From: Rhodoferax sp.
GTDB taxonomy: Bacteria; Pseudomonadota; Gammaproteobacteria; Burkholderiales; Burkholderiaceae_C
Length of the DNA stretch: 64,000 nucleotides
Assembly: GCF_028715765.1 (NCBI RefSeq)
Contig: NZ_JAQURE010000010.1
Coordinates: forward strand, 1-64,000
Direction of reading: 5' to 3'
In this document: in pieces, positions 16,529 through 25,192 of the stretch
Layout: every line of letters begins with the position of its first letter
Numbering within the stretch: the first letter of the stretch is position 1
The notes under the pieces: model-generated
What the model saw: the letters and a program-made list of their open reading frames with translations, nothing else
Database searches by the model: none
Told to the model about the DNA's origin: nothing
Program-made: the position numbers and the translations under genes

Positions 16529-17776
16529 ATGGCAAGCAAATTCAAATTTTGGTCAGTGGCGGTGGTGGGCATGGGCTTGGCGACTGGCGGTGCCTGGTGG
16601 CTGCAAGCCCAGCCGATGACGGCCAAAGAAATCACATCAAAGGCTGGCAAGTCGGCCAAAACGGTGGCAGCACCCAGGGTCGCCGGGGTGGAGGTGACCC
16701 AGGTGGTGGCCATGCCATTGCGTGACGACGCGCAAGCCGTGGGCAGCTTGCGCGCACGGCAAAGCGTGATGTTGCGCCCGGAGCTGGTGGGGCGCATCAC
16801 CGCGCTGCATTTCAAAGACGGTGGCACGGTGCGCAAAGGGCAAGTGCTGGTGCAGTTTGACGACTTGCTGCAACAAGCCGATGTGCAGCAAATGCAAGCC
16901 CAGCTGGCCATTGCGCAGGCCAATTACAACCGCACCCAAGAGCTGGTGGCCGCCAACTTTATGGCCAAACAAACCCTTGACACCAGTGCCGCCGCACTGC
17001 AAGTGGCGCAAGCCCAATTGGTCTTGGCGCAGGCGCGGCTGAGCCGCATGGCGGTGCGCTCACCATTGGATGGCACCGCCGGGATTCGGCTGGTGAATGT
17101 GGGCGACTATGTGAAAGATGGCACAGACTTGGTGGCGCTGGAAGACACCCGCCAGATGATGGTGGACTTTCGTCTGCCGGAGCGACTGGGCGGCAAACTG
17201 CGTACCGGTCAAACAGTCGAGGTGGTGCTGGATGCCGTGCCTGGGCGCACGTTCAGCGCGGTGGTGGAGGCCATCGACCCGCTGCTGGATGCCAACGGCC
17301 GCTCGATTGGGGTGCGCGCGGTGTTGCCCCAAGCCGCCCAAGCCAGTGACAAGCAGCCACTGCGTTCAGGCATGTTTGCCCGTGTGACCACGGTGTTTTC
17401 AGTCAATGACGCGGCGCTGGTGGTGCCTGAAGAAGCCATCGTGCCGCAAGGCAACCGCCAGCTGGTCTACAAGTTGGTCAAACCTGAGCCAGGGGCGCAA
17501 CTGCCGCCCGACACGCTTTGGGTGTCGCAACGCCAAGAGGTCACGCTGGGGGTACGAAGCCAAGGCAAGGTCGAAATTGTGCAAGGCTTGCGCTTGGGTG
17601 ACACGGTGGTGGTGGCGGGTCAGCAGCGCTTGCAAAAAGACGGCACACCGGTGAAAGTGGTGCAGCTGGGTAAGCCGTCAAGCCCCAAGAATGCCGCAAA
17701 AAAAGAAGCATCTGGTGCAGGTGCAGCAAGCCCTGCAAGCCCTTCAAGTTCTGAAATCAAAGCAAGCGCTCATTGA
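16529..17776 (+). CDS. RND efflux periplasmic adaptor (membrane-fusion protein)
   Basis: This 415-residue protein links an inner-membrane RND pump to an outer-membrane channel. It has an N-terminal signal/anchor (KFWSVAVVGMGLATGGAWW), a lipoyl-like half around VGRITALHFKDGGTVRKGQVL, an alpha-helical hairpin about 110-165, the second lipoyl half SPLDGTAGIRLVNVGDYVKDG, and the beta-barrel and membrane-proximal domains after 200. The C-terminal 35 residues are Ala/Ser/Lys-rich and look disordered. The permease ATG lies 21 bases after its stop, so they form an operon. No outer-membrane factor gene is nearby, so the pair must share one encoded elsewhere. The substrate cannot be inferred. Confidence 0.9.
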   Translation: MASKFKFWSVAVVGMGLATGGAWWLQAQPMTAKEITSKAGKSAKTVAAPRVAGVEVTQVVAMPLRDDAQAVGSLRARQSVMLRPELVGRITALHFKDGGTVRKGQVLVQFDDLLQQADVQQMQAQLAIAQANYNRTQELVAANFMAKQTLDTSAAALQVAQAQLVLAQARLSRMAVRSPLDGTAGIRLVNVGDYVKDGTDLVALEDTRQMMVDFRLPERLGGKLRTGQTVEVVLDAVPGRTFSAVVEAIDPLLDANGRSIGVRAVLPQAAQASDKQPLRSGMFARVTTVFSVNDAALVVPEEAIVPQGNRQLVYKLVKPEPGAQLPPDTLWVSQRQEVTLGVRSQGKVEIVQGLRLGDTVVVAGQQRLQKDGTPVKVVQLGKPSSPKNAAKKEASGAGAASPASPSSSEIKASAH

Positions 17777-17797
17777 GCATTGGCCAGGGAAAATTTC

Positions 17798-20700
17798 ATG
17801 CAGCTGGCTGAAACCTCTATCCGTCGCCCGGTCTTTGCCACCGTGCTGTCGTTGTTGATTGTGCTGATTGGCGCCGTCTCATTCAACCGCTTGTCGGTGC
17901 GCGAGTACCCCAAAATTGACGAGCCGGTGGTCTCGGTCACCACCACTTTTGCTGGCGCCTCAAGCGAGGTCATGGAAAGCCAGGTGAGCAAGGTGCTGGA
18001 AGACTCGCTCTCGGGCATAGAAGGGGTGGACGTGATCACCTCCACCAGCCGCCAGGAGCGCAGCCAGATCAGTGTGCGCTTTGTGCTCAGTCGCGACGCC
18101 GATGCCGCCGCTGCCGACGTGCGCGACAAGGTCACCCGGGTGCGCCAGCGCTTGCCACAAGGCATAGACGAGCCGGTGATTGCCAAGGTGGAGGCCGAGT
18201 CGTTCCCTGTGATTTTTTTGGCGCTCAGCTCTGACACACATACCGCGCTGCAACTCTCTGAAATTGCCAACACGCTGGTCAAGCCAGTGCTGCAAACCGC
18301 CCCAGGTGCGGCCGAGGTCAACATTTATGGCGAGCGCAAGTTTGCCATGCGCATCTCAGTTGACCCCGACAAACTGGCGGCTTACAAGCTCACCGTGCAA
18401 GACCTGGAAGACGCCTTGCGCCGTGCCAACCTGGAAGTGCCGGCGGGTCGCATTGAGAGCGCCCAGCGCGAATTCAACGTGACCACCGCCACCGACTTGC
18501 AAACTGCGCCGGAGTTTGCCCAGGTGGTGATTCGCAGTGTGGCGGGGCAGCCCATTCGAATTGCTGACGTGGCGCAGGTGCAGGAAGCGCCGGTGGATGA
18601 GCGCTCTTTTGTGCGCCTGAACGGGCGCGACTCGGTCGGTGTGGGGGTGGTCAAGCAGTCCACCGCCAACCCGCTGGAGCTATCCAAGGGTGTCACGGGA
18701 TTGCTAGACAAGCTGCGCCGCGATTTGCCGCCGGGGGTGACGATTGCGGTGGCCAATGACAACTCGGTGTTCATTAATGAGTCGATCAAAGCGGTGTTCA
18801 AAACCATTGTGGAGGCCGCCGTGTTGGTGGCACTGGTGATTTTTGTGTTTTTGCGCACGCTGCGCGCCTCGTTGATTCCGCTAGTGACGATTCCGGTGGC
18901 GTTGATTGGCACGTTTGCCATGATGTCGCTGGCCGGTTTCAGCATCAACACCCTGACGCTGCTGGCGCTGGTGCTGGCCATTGGCCTGGTGGTGGACGAT
19001 GCCATCGTGATGTTGGAGAACATTTACCGCCACATTGAAGAAGGTTTGCCGCCATTTCAGGCTGCCCTCAAAGGTGCGCGGGAGGTTGGCTTTGCCATTG
19101 TGGCCATGACCATGACACTGGTGGCGGTGTACGCGCCGCTGGCGTTTTCGCCCGGGCGCACTGGGCGGCTGTTCACCGAATTTGCCCTGGCGCTGGCCGG
19201 GGCGGTGGTGATCTCGGGGCTGGTGGCGCTGACGCTGTCGCCCATGATGAGTTCGCTGCTGCTGCGCCACAACCCGCATCCCACCTGGTTTGACGCGCAC
19301 ATGGAAAACCTGCTGACACGCGCGACCCGCACCTACAGCTTGGGACTGGGCTGGGTGTTGCGCAGGCGCGTTTTGGTGTTGCTGGTGATGCTGGCCAGCG
19401 GTGGGGTGACCTGGTGGACTTTGGGTGACTTGAAGCGCGAGCTCTCGCCGCTGGAAGACCGCGGTGTGGTGTTGGCGCGGGTCAATGCCCCAGACGGCGC
19501 CACCTTGGCTTACACCGACCGTTATGCCCGTGGCATTGAACGCATTGCCGAGGATTACCCTGAGTTTGACCGGATATTTGCCACGGTGGGCAACCCCACG
19601 GTGTCGCAGGGCAACATCTTTTTCAGAGCCAAACCGTGGCAAGAACGCCAGCGCAGCACGCTGGAGATGGCTCGCGCCATGACGCCGCGGTTTTCAGGGC
19701 TGGCGGGGGTGAGCGCCACGCCTATCACGCCGCCTTCGCTCGGGCAGGGCTTTCGCAGCCAGCCCATTGAGTTTGTCATCATCACCTCTGAGAGTTACCA
19801 GGAGCTGGCCAAAACGGTGCGGGCTTTTCAGGACGAAATGGCCAAGAACCCCGGCTTTGTGCAGGTCGATACCGACCTGCGTTTGAACAAGCCTGAGATC
19901 AAGCTAGAAGTTGACCGTGAACGCGCTGCAGACTTGGGGGTGAGCGTGGATCTGATTGCCCGTGCCATTGAATCCATGCTGGGCGGACGCAAGGTCACGA
20001 GGTACAAGCGCGGTGGCGAGCAATACGACGTGATTGTGCAAACCGCTCCCTCGGGGCGAGACACGCCTGACGACATTGAAAAAATCTTTGTCCGTGGCAA
20101 AGGGGTCGAGCTGATTCCGCTGTCCGCACTGGTCAAGATTCGCGAGGTGGTGGTGCCACGTGAGCTGATTCACTTTGGCCAGCGCCGCTCGGCCACCATC
20201 ACTTCCAACCTGAGTGCCACTTATTCGGTGGGCGAGGCGCTCAATTTCATGGATGCCACGGCGCAAAAAGTGCTCAAACCCGGTTATGCCACTGACTTGA
20301 ACGGCATCAGCCGCGAGTTCAAAAAATCGTCTGACGCTTTGACCTTGGTGTTTGCGTTGGCGCTGCTGTTCATCTTTTTGGTGCTGGCGGCGCAGTTTGA
20401 GAGTTTCATTGACCCGCTGGTCATCATGTTGAGCGTGCCTTTGTCGATGGCGGGTGCGCTGCTGGCGCTGAAATGGTCGGGCGGCACGTTCAATGTGTTC
20501 AGCCAAATTGGCTTGATCACGCTGGTCGGGCTGATCACCAAGCACGGCATTTTGATTGTGGAGTTTGCCAACCAGCTGCGCGAGCAGGGCATGGACATGA
20601 TGTCGGCGGTGCAGCAGTCAGCCGCCCAGCGCCTGCGCCCGATCATGATGACCACCGGCGCCATGGTGCTGGGCGCGGTGCCGCTGGCGCTGGCCACCGG

Positions 20701-20857
20701 CGCAGGGGCTGAAAGTCGCCATCAAATTGGCTGGGTGATTGTGGGCGGCATGAGCTTGGGCACACTGCTGACGGTGTTTGTGGTGCCAACCATGTACACC
20801 TTGCTGGCACGCCAGCATGCGCCCGGCCCCCGCAAAGAGCAGGTTTCATTGGGGTAA
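17798..20857 (+). CDS. RND-family multidrug efflux permease (HAE1 type)
   Basis: This protein of about 1019 residues is the proton-driven inner-membrane pump of a tripartite efflux system. It starts in the typical way (MQLAETSIRRPVFATVLSLL), has two large periplasmic loops each flanked by clusters of membrane helices (12 in all), and carries the paired aspartates of helix 4 in LAIGLVVDDAIVMLENIYRH needed for proton relay. The end of the second half (FVVPTMYTLLAR) is also as expected. I start it at the ATG preceded by AGGGA rather than at a TTG 18 bases upstream. It looks like the MexK/MdtB/AcrB relatives common in Burkholderiales; substrate not predictable. Confidence 0.93.
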   Translation: MQLAETSIRRPVFATVLSLLIVLIGAVSFNRLSVREYPKIDEPVVSVTTTFAGASSEVMESQVSKVLEDSLSGIEGVDVITSTSRQERSQISVRFVLSRDADAAAADVRDKVTRVRQRLPQGIDEPVIAKVEAESFPVIFLALSSDTHTALQLSEIANTLVKPVLQTAPGAAEVNIYGERKFAMRISVDPDKLAAYKLTVQDLEDALRRANLEVPAGRIESAQREFNVTTATDLQTAPEFAQVVIRSVAGQPIRIADVAQVQEAPVDERSFVRLNGRDSVGVGVVKQSTANPLELSKGVTGLLDKLRRDLPPGVTIAVANDNSVFINESIKAVFKTIVEAAVLVALVIFVFLRTLRASLIPLVTIPVALIGTFAMMSLAGFSINTLTLLALVLAIGLVVDDAIVMLENIYRHIEEGLPPFQAALKGAREVGFAIVAMTMTLVAVYAPLAFSPGRTGRLFTEFALALAGAVVISGLVALTLSPMMSSLLLRHNPHPTWFDAHMENLLTRATRTYSLGLGWVLRRRVLVLLVMLASGGVTWWTLGDLKRELSPLEDRGVVLARVNAPDGATLAYTDRYARGIERIAEDYPEFDRIFATVGNPTVSQGNIFFRAKPWQERQRSTLEMARAMTPRFSGLAGVSATPITPPSLGQGFRSQPIEFVIITSESYQELAKTVRAFQDEMAKNPGFVQVDTDLRLNKPEIKLEVDRERAADLGVSVDLIARAIESMLGGRKVTRYKRGGEQYDVIVQTAPSGRDTPDDIEKIFVRGKGVELIPLSALVKIREVVVPRELIHFGQRRSATITSNLSATYSVGEALNFMDATAQKVLKPGYATDLNGISREFKKSSDALTLVFALALLFIFLVLAAQFESFIDPLVIMLSVPLSMAGALLALKWSGGTFNVFSQIGLITLVGLITKHGILIVEFANQLREQGMDMMSAVQQSAAQRLRPIMMTTGAMVLGAVPLALATGAGAESRHQIGWVIVGGMSLGTLLTVFVVPTMYTLLARQHAPGPRKEQVSLG

Positions 20858-21025
20858 TATCAGATCAATTCAAACGGTGTCACAGTGTTGCATAAATGAT
20901 ACGAATTGAAAAATGATGGTGTCTTTGATGATTGTTGTTTTTTGAGAATATTTTTTTATTGAATTAAATCAAACACTTAGAGGCTAGATTCGGTTCTGGC
21001 CTCAGCACCAAAATCAACACACAAC

Positions 21026-21658
21026 ATGCCTCGATACAACGCTCCTTTAGAAATTCATGTGCACGGCCAAGTTGCCCTGCAGGAAAACGTCACTTTTCAG
21101 CAGCTACAAGACGTTTTAAAGCCCTTATGGAAATACGTGGGCGCTCGTTCACTCAACGATGCCAAGGGTAGTTTTTATGAAGATGAGCCAGGCATCAAAT
21201 TTGATGCCCAAGAACACCTTCTGCAAATGTGCTGGACAGTGGAGGGCGATGATGACTTTCGTCAAACACTCGATGAAATGTGCATGAACCTCAACGATGT
21301 GGCTCAAACCGGCGCCGCCATTGAGGTCACTTTTTACGATGCTGAATTTGATGATGAAGACGAAGATGACAACCCAGACGCTGAATCGCGTGATGACTTT
21401 GTGATTCTTTTCGTTGGGCCTGATCCGGCGTCCATCATGCAGGTGCAGCGCGACCTTCTTGTACAAGACGTGGTGAGTCTGATGGAGCGGCATTTTGATG
21501 GCGCTGAACTCGGCGGTGTGGTTGCAGCTGTGGACAGCCTGTTTAGCCAGCGCTTTGATGACTTGGTGAATTCTTTGCAGTTGGGTAAACCGCCGCGCGG
21601 AACCGGGGGTGGCAGTCTTGGCCATGGGGGCGGGCGCAAACCACGCCATTTGCACTGA
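21026..21658 (+). CDS. Conserved acidic hypothetical protein (DUF6806-like)
   Basis: This 210-residue soluble protein has no signal peptide or membrane helix. Its first 110 residues look like a compact alpha/beta domain beginning MPRYNAPLEIHVHG and including FDAQEHLLQMCWTVEGDDDF. An extremely acidic segment follows (FDDEDEDDNPDAESRDDF, about 108-125), then a helical part. A Gly/His/Arg-rich tail (GGGSLGHGGGRKPRHLH) ends it. I believe it belongs to a comamonad family called DUF6806, but this is from memory. Function unknown. The preceding 168 bases are strikingly A+T-rich (runs of T around 20936-20965) and probably hold its promoter; the HD-GYP gene follows 106 bases later. Confidence 0.7.
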   Translation: MPRYNAPLEIHVHGQVALQENVTFQQLQDVLKPLWKYVGARSLNDAKGSFYEDEPGIKFDAQEHLLQMCWTVEGDDDFRQTLDEMCMNLNDVAQTGAAIEVTFYDAEFDDEDEDDNPDAESRDDFVILFVGPDPASIMQVQRDLLVQDVVSLMERHFDGAELGGVVAAVDSLFSQRFDDLVNSLQLGKPPRGTGGGSLGHGGGRKPRHLH

Positions 21659-21764
21659 CTGACTGTTGAAGTCTTGATTCATCAACTCGTCTGGGTTCAT
21701 TTCAAGGTCAGCGGCTCTGTTTCAGACCTGAAGACGGTACAAATTTCAGACATCACCCACCTTT

Positions 21765-23006
21765 ATGCTGAAAAAAATAACAGTTGAGCAGTTGCAACTG
21801 GGCATGCATCTGAAAGAGTTTTGCGGCTCTTGGATGGATCATCCCTTTTGGCGAACGGGGTTTGTGCTGAAAGAGGCCAACGATTTGGCTTTGATTTTGA
21901 ACAGCCCGATCAAAGAAGTTTGGATTGATGTCAGTTTGGGCGCAGACGTGCCTTCCGGTGAAGCGGTTGAAAGCGTTGCTGAAATCATCGTTGCCCCGGT
22001 CGTGTCGCTCAACTTGCCCGTGACACCGCATTTGCTGCGAGACAAGACGCCGGTCAGTGCATCTCAAGAAATTGAACGCGCCGCACGCATTTGTCTGGAG
22101 TCGAAAGCGGCGGTGGTTTCCATGTTTGAAGAAGTGCGCATGGGCAACGCTGTGGACGTGGGGGGCGCGCGGCAATTGGTTGAAGACATTTCAGACTCTA
22201 TCGCCCGCAACCCGGGTGCCATCATCAGCCTGGCACGCCTGAAAACCGCCGATGACTACACCTACATGCATTCTGTCGCGGTGTGCGCCATGATGGTGGC
22301 CTTGGCCAAACAGCTGGGTCTGGATGAAGCCATCACGCGTTCATGCGGCATGGCTGGGCTGTTGCATGACTTGGGCAAAGTGGCCATGCCCACAGAGGTG
22401 CTCAACAAGCCCGGTAAATTGACTGAAGCTGAATTCGCCATCATGCGGACACATCCTGAAGAGGGTTTTCGCATGCTCAAAGCCAGCCCCGATGTAGATC
22501 CGATTGCGCTGGATGTGGTCTTGCATCACCACGAAAAGACCGATGGCACCGGCTACCCAGAGCGTTTGAAAAGCGACCAAATCAGTCTGTATTCCAAAAT
22601 GGGGGCGGTGTGCGATGTTTACGATGCCATCACCTCTAACCGCCCCTACAAGGCGGGCTGGGATCCAGCTGAATCTTTGCGTCAAATGGCCGACTGGGCC
22701 AAGGGGCATTTCGACCCCAAAGTGTTTCAGGCCTTTGTGAAAAGCATGGGTATCTACCCGGTGGGTTCATTGGTGCGGCTCAGTTCTGGCCGGATTGGGG
22801 TGGTCACAGAGCAGTCCACGGGCTCGCTCACCACGCCCATTGTGAAAGTGTTTTTTTCAGCCAAATCCAACTTGCGCATCTCGCCCTACGTGGTGGATTT
22901 GTCAGCCAAGGGATGCACCGAGAAAATTTTTCAACGTGAAGACCCTGACAAATGGCAGTTTCCAGACTTGAATGAAATGTGGTCTGGTCTGCCGCTGAAA
23001 ACTTGA
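21765..23006 (+). CDS. HD-GYP domain cyclic-di-GMP phosphodiesterase
   Basis: This 413-residue protein probably hydrolyses cyclic di-GMP, lowering the signal that favours biofilm over motility. The N-terminal 100 residues match the DUF3391 module often found before HD-GYP (VEQLQLGMHLKEF, SWMDHPFWRTGF). The catalytic domain follows: the HD motif in GLLHDLGKVAMP near 200, His residues in YMHSVAVCAM, and the GYP-family motif HHHEKTDGTGYPERL near 249-263. Metal ligands look complete. There is no sensor or transmembrane part, so it is cytosolic. It stands alone on the plus strand with about 90 bases on each side. Confidence 0.92.
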   Translation: MLKKITVEQLQLGMHLKEFCGSWMDHPFWRTGFVLKEANDLALILNSPIKEVWIDVSLGADVPSGEAVESVAEIIVAPVVSLNLPVTPHLLRDKTPVSASQEIERAARICLESKAAVVSMFEEVRMGNAVDVGGARQLVEDISDSIARNPGAIISLARLKTADDYTYMHSVAVCAMMVALAKQLGLDEAITRSCGMAGLLHDLGKVAMPTEVLNKPGKLTEAEFAIMRTHPEEGFRMLKASPDVDPIALDVVLHHHEKTDGTGYPERLKSDQISLYSKMGAVCDVYDAITSNRPYKAGWDPAESLRQMADWAKGHFDPKVFQAFVKSMGIYPVGSLVRLSSGRIGVVTEQSTGSLTTPIVKVFFSAKSNLRISPYVVDLSAKGCTEKIFQREDPDKWQFPDLNEMWSGLPLKT

Positions 23007-23093
23007 TTCTGCCCCCTACGGCTGCACGCCTCAGTTGTCAGTTTTCTGCTGGTTTGGGCTTGTTAAATCGTTCCTTTTTAAGGGAAAACCCGC

Positions 23094-24389
23094 ATGTCCG
23101 TTCAAGTTGAATATGCCCAAAAACTCAGATCCGCTGCCGATGCCATGGCACTGGTGCAAGATGGTGATTTGATCGTGGTGCCCACTGGGGTGGGCGAGCC
23201 GCCTGCGCTGCTGACTGCGTTGTCAGAGCAGCGCAGACGCTGGCACGATGTCAAAGTGGCGCAAATTCTGGCCATTCGCAAGTTTGGCTACATCGACCCT
23301 GAGACCGTGGCACATGTGCGCCATGTGGCTTTGTTTTATGGCGCGGCCACCCGTGCCGGTGGGCAAGCGGGCTGGATTGACTTCATTCCCAACTATTTTT
23401 CTGAAATCCCAAGTTTGATTAAGCGTGGCCAGATGGCGTCAGACGTGGTATTTAGCATGGCCTCGCCGATGGACGCCCACGGCTATTTTTCGCTCAGTCT
23501 GGGGGCGGACTACACCATGGCCGCTGTGGCCAAAGCGCGCTCGGTGGTGCTAGAGGTCAACCCCAACGTGCCGTTTGCTTATGGCAACTGTCATGTGCAC
23601 ATCTCTCAAGTGGCGGCCTTGGTGGAAAGCACTGAGCCGGTGCTGGAGGTGGGGCTGCCCAAAATTGGCCCAGTGCAAGAAGCCATAGGCAAATATGTGG
23701 CCGATTTGATTGACGACGGCTCAACGCTGCAAATTGGCTACGGCGGCATTCCAGACGCCGTGGTCATGCAACTCACCGGCAAGCACGACCTGGGCATCCA
23801 TACCGAAATGATTGGCGACGGCATTTTGACCCTGTTGGAAGCGGGTGCCGTGACCAACCGCCGTAAAAACTACTTGCCGGGCAAGATGGTGGCCACTTTT
23901 GCCTTGGGCTCGGGTAAGTTGTACAAGTTCATGGACCGCAACCCGGCGCTTGAAATTCATCCCGTTGATTTCACCAACAGCCCGAGCCTGGCAGGCATGA
24001 ACGACAAGCTGGTCGCCATCAATGCCACGTTGCAAATTGATCTGTTGGGGCAATGCGGTTCCGAGAGTTTGGCGCACTTGCCTTACTCTGGTACCGGTGG
24101 GCAAGCGGATTTTGTGCGTGCAGCCAATCAGTCCAATGGTGGCAAAGCGTTTATCGTGCTGCCATCCACGGCCAAAAACGACAGCATTTCGCGCATCGTG
24201 CCGGTGTTGTCTCCCGGCACCCACGTAAGCACCAGCAAGAACGACATCAATTACGTGGTCACTGAATTTGGTGTGGCGCAATTGCGTGGCAAGTCAGCCG
24301 GCCAGCGCGCCCATGAACTCATTGGCATTGCCCACCCGAATTTCCGCACCGAGCTGACCGAGCAAGCCAAGCGCATGGGAGTTATATGA
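23094..24389 (+). CDS. Acetyl-CoA hydrolase/transferase family protein
   Basis: This 431-residue protein belongs to the CoA-transferase family that includes 4-hydroxybutyrate and acetate CoA-transferases. Diagnostic stretches: QIGYGGIPDAVV, then LGIHTEMIGDG near 235-245, whose Glu is the probable nucleophile, and IDLLGQCGSES and PYSGTGGQADFVRAA in the second half. Length is normal for the family. It would move CoA between short-chain acids, but the sequence does not say which. It is monocistronic here and is followed by a repeat copy and the SRP RNA gene on the other strand. Confidence 0.87.
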   Translation: MSVQVEYAQKLRSAADAMALVQDGDLIVVPTGVGEPPALLTALSEQRRRWHDVKVAQILAIRKFGYIDPETVAHVRHVALFYGAATRAGGQAGWIDFIPNYFSEIPSLIKRGQMASDVVFSMASPMDAHGYFSLSLGADYTMAAVAKARSVVLEVNPNVPFAYGNCHVHISQVAALVESTEPVLEVGLPKIGPVQEAIGKYVADLIDDGSTLQIGYGGIPDAVVMQLTGKHDLGIHTEMIGDGILTLLEAGAVTNRRKNYLPGKMVATFALGSGKLYKFMDRNPALEIHPVDFTNSPSLAGMNDKLVAINATLQIDLLGQCGSESLAHLPYSGTGGQADFVRAANQSNGGKAFIVLPSTAKNDSISRIVPVLSPGTHVSTSKNDINYVVTEFGVAQLRGKSAGQRAHELIGIAHPNFRTELTEQAKRMGVI

Positions 24390-24390
24390 G

Positions 24391-24446
24391 AAATAGGGCT
24401 CTAGCCCTTATAATATAAGCTTAATAAGCTATCAAATAAATAGCTT
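24391..24446. repeat. Dispersed palindromic repeat after the CoA-transferase gene
   Basis: The copy begins with the palindrome AGGGCTCTAGCCCT and continues to CTATCAAATAAATAGCTT. It lies between the 3' ends of the CoA-transferase gene and the SRP RNA gene and could form a hairpin that ends both transcripts. Confidence 0.7.
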
Positions 24447-24465
24447 AAGCGGTAAAAGAGGGGGA

Positions 24466-24566
24466 GGGTGACGAGCCTTGACCCCGGCACTGGCTCCACA
24501 GTTAGGGCTGCTTGGTTCCCCACCTGACCCGGTTGGCCGCTTCACCATGCGGGAAGGCTCGTCGAG
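24466..24566 (-). ncRNA. ffs: Bacterial small SRP RNA (4.5S RNA)
   Basis: Read on the minus strand, the region folds as one long hairpin. The outer stem GACGAGCCTT pairs with AAGGCTCGTC (plus-strand arms 24470-24479 and 24554-24563). At the tip is the conserved SRP domain IV core: GGTCAGGT, a GGAA tetraloop, and AAGCAGCC at 24506-24530, almost as in Escherichia coli 4.5S RNA. The RNA binds Ffh to target nascent membrane proteins. The ends are approximate. TACAAT lies just upstream of the 5' end as a candidate -10 box, and a C-rich then T-rich tract follows the 3' end. Confidence 0.92.
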
Positions 24567-24678
24567 CGAGATTGTAATGGCTCAGCACAGCGCAACCCTC
24601 ATCAGCGCTTGCTGCTTGCCTTGAAAAATACGGGGTGAATTGACTGCACCGCTGCAGTGGTGAAATTTGAGAATGTCT

Positions 24679-25044
24679 TCAGGCCACGAAACTGGCGTAG
24701 CTGGCTTCGTCCATCAGCGCATCGAGTTCAGCGGGGTTAACAAGTTTGATTTTAAAAAACCAGCCTGCACCTTGTGGGTCTGAGTTTGCCAACGAAGGGT
24801 CTGCGAGCAAGGCCTCGTTCACTTCAATCACTTCGCCATGGGCGGGCATGTACACATCGGCCGCAGCTTTGACTGACTCCACTACGGCGGCAGCGTCTTT
24901 GGCGGCATAGGTGTTGCCGACTTTGGGCAATTCCACAAACACCACATCGCCGAGCGCCTCTTGTGCGTGGTGGGTTATGCCTACCGTGCCAACCTGGCCG
25001 TTGAGTTCAATCCATTGGTGGTCTGGGCTGTATTTGATCGTCAT
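24679..25044 (-). CDS. gcvH: Glycine cleavage system H protein
   Basis: This 121-residue lipoyl carrier shuttles the aminomethyl group between the P, T and L proteins of glycine cleavage. The lipoylation site is Lys59 in VVESVKAAADVYMP, in the usual beta-hairpin. The N-terminus (MTIKYSPDHQWIEL) and the ending DEASYASFV are typical. The frame is open 15 codons further upstream, but the ATG at 25044 follows GGAG at nine bases and fits the family. Neither gcvT nor gcvP adjoins it: upstream is the divergent sugar-dehydratase gene and downstream the SRP RNA. The rest of the cleavage system must be elsewhere. Confidence 0.93.
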   Translation of the reverse strand: MTIKYSPDHQWIELNGQVGTVGITHHAQEALGDVVFVELPKVGNTYAAKDAAAVVESVKAAADVYMPAHGEVIEVNEALLADPSLANSDPQGAGWFFKIKLVNPAELDALMDEASYASFVA

Positions 25045-25192
25045 GCAGGGGCTCCGAATAAAAAGTGAGGGGCGCAAAAAGTGCGTCAACCGTCAGATTT
25101 TCACTCATTGGCCACGCGCTGCAAACCGGTGGCGTTCCATCTTCAGCTGGCACAATCTCAGCTCTTCTAAAACTGCAGTTCGGATATGCCAA

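Noticed and set aside
24390-25192. Glycine riboswitch near gcvH
   Set aside because: No paired aptamer core was recognised upstream of gcvH; the structured region downstream is the SRP RNA.
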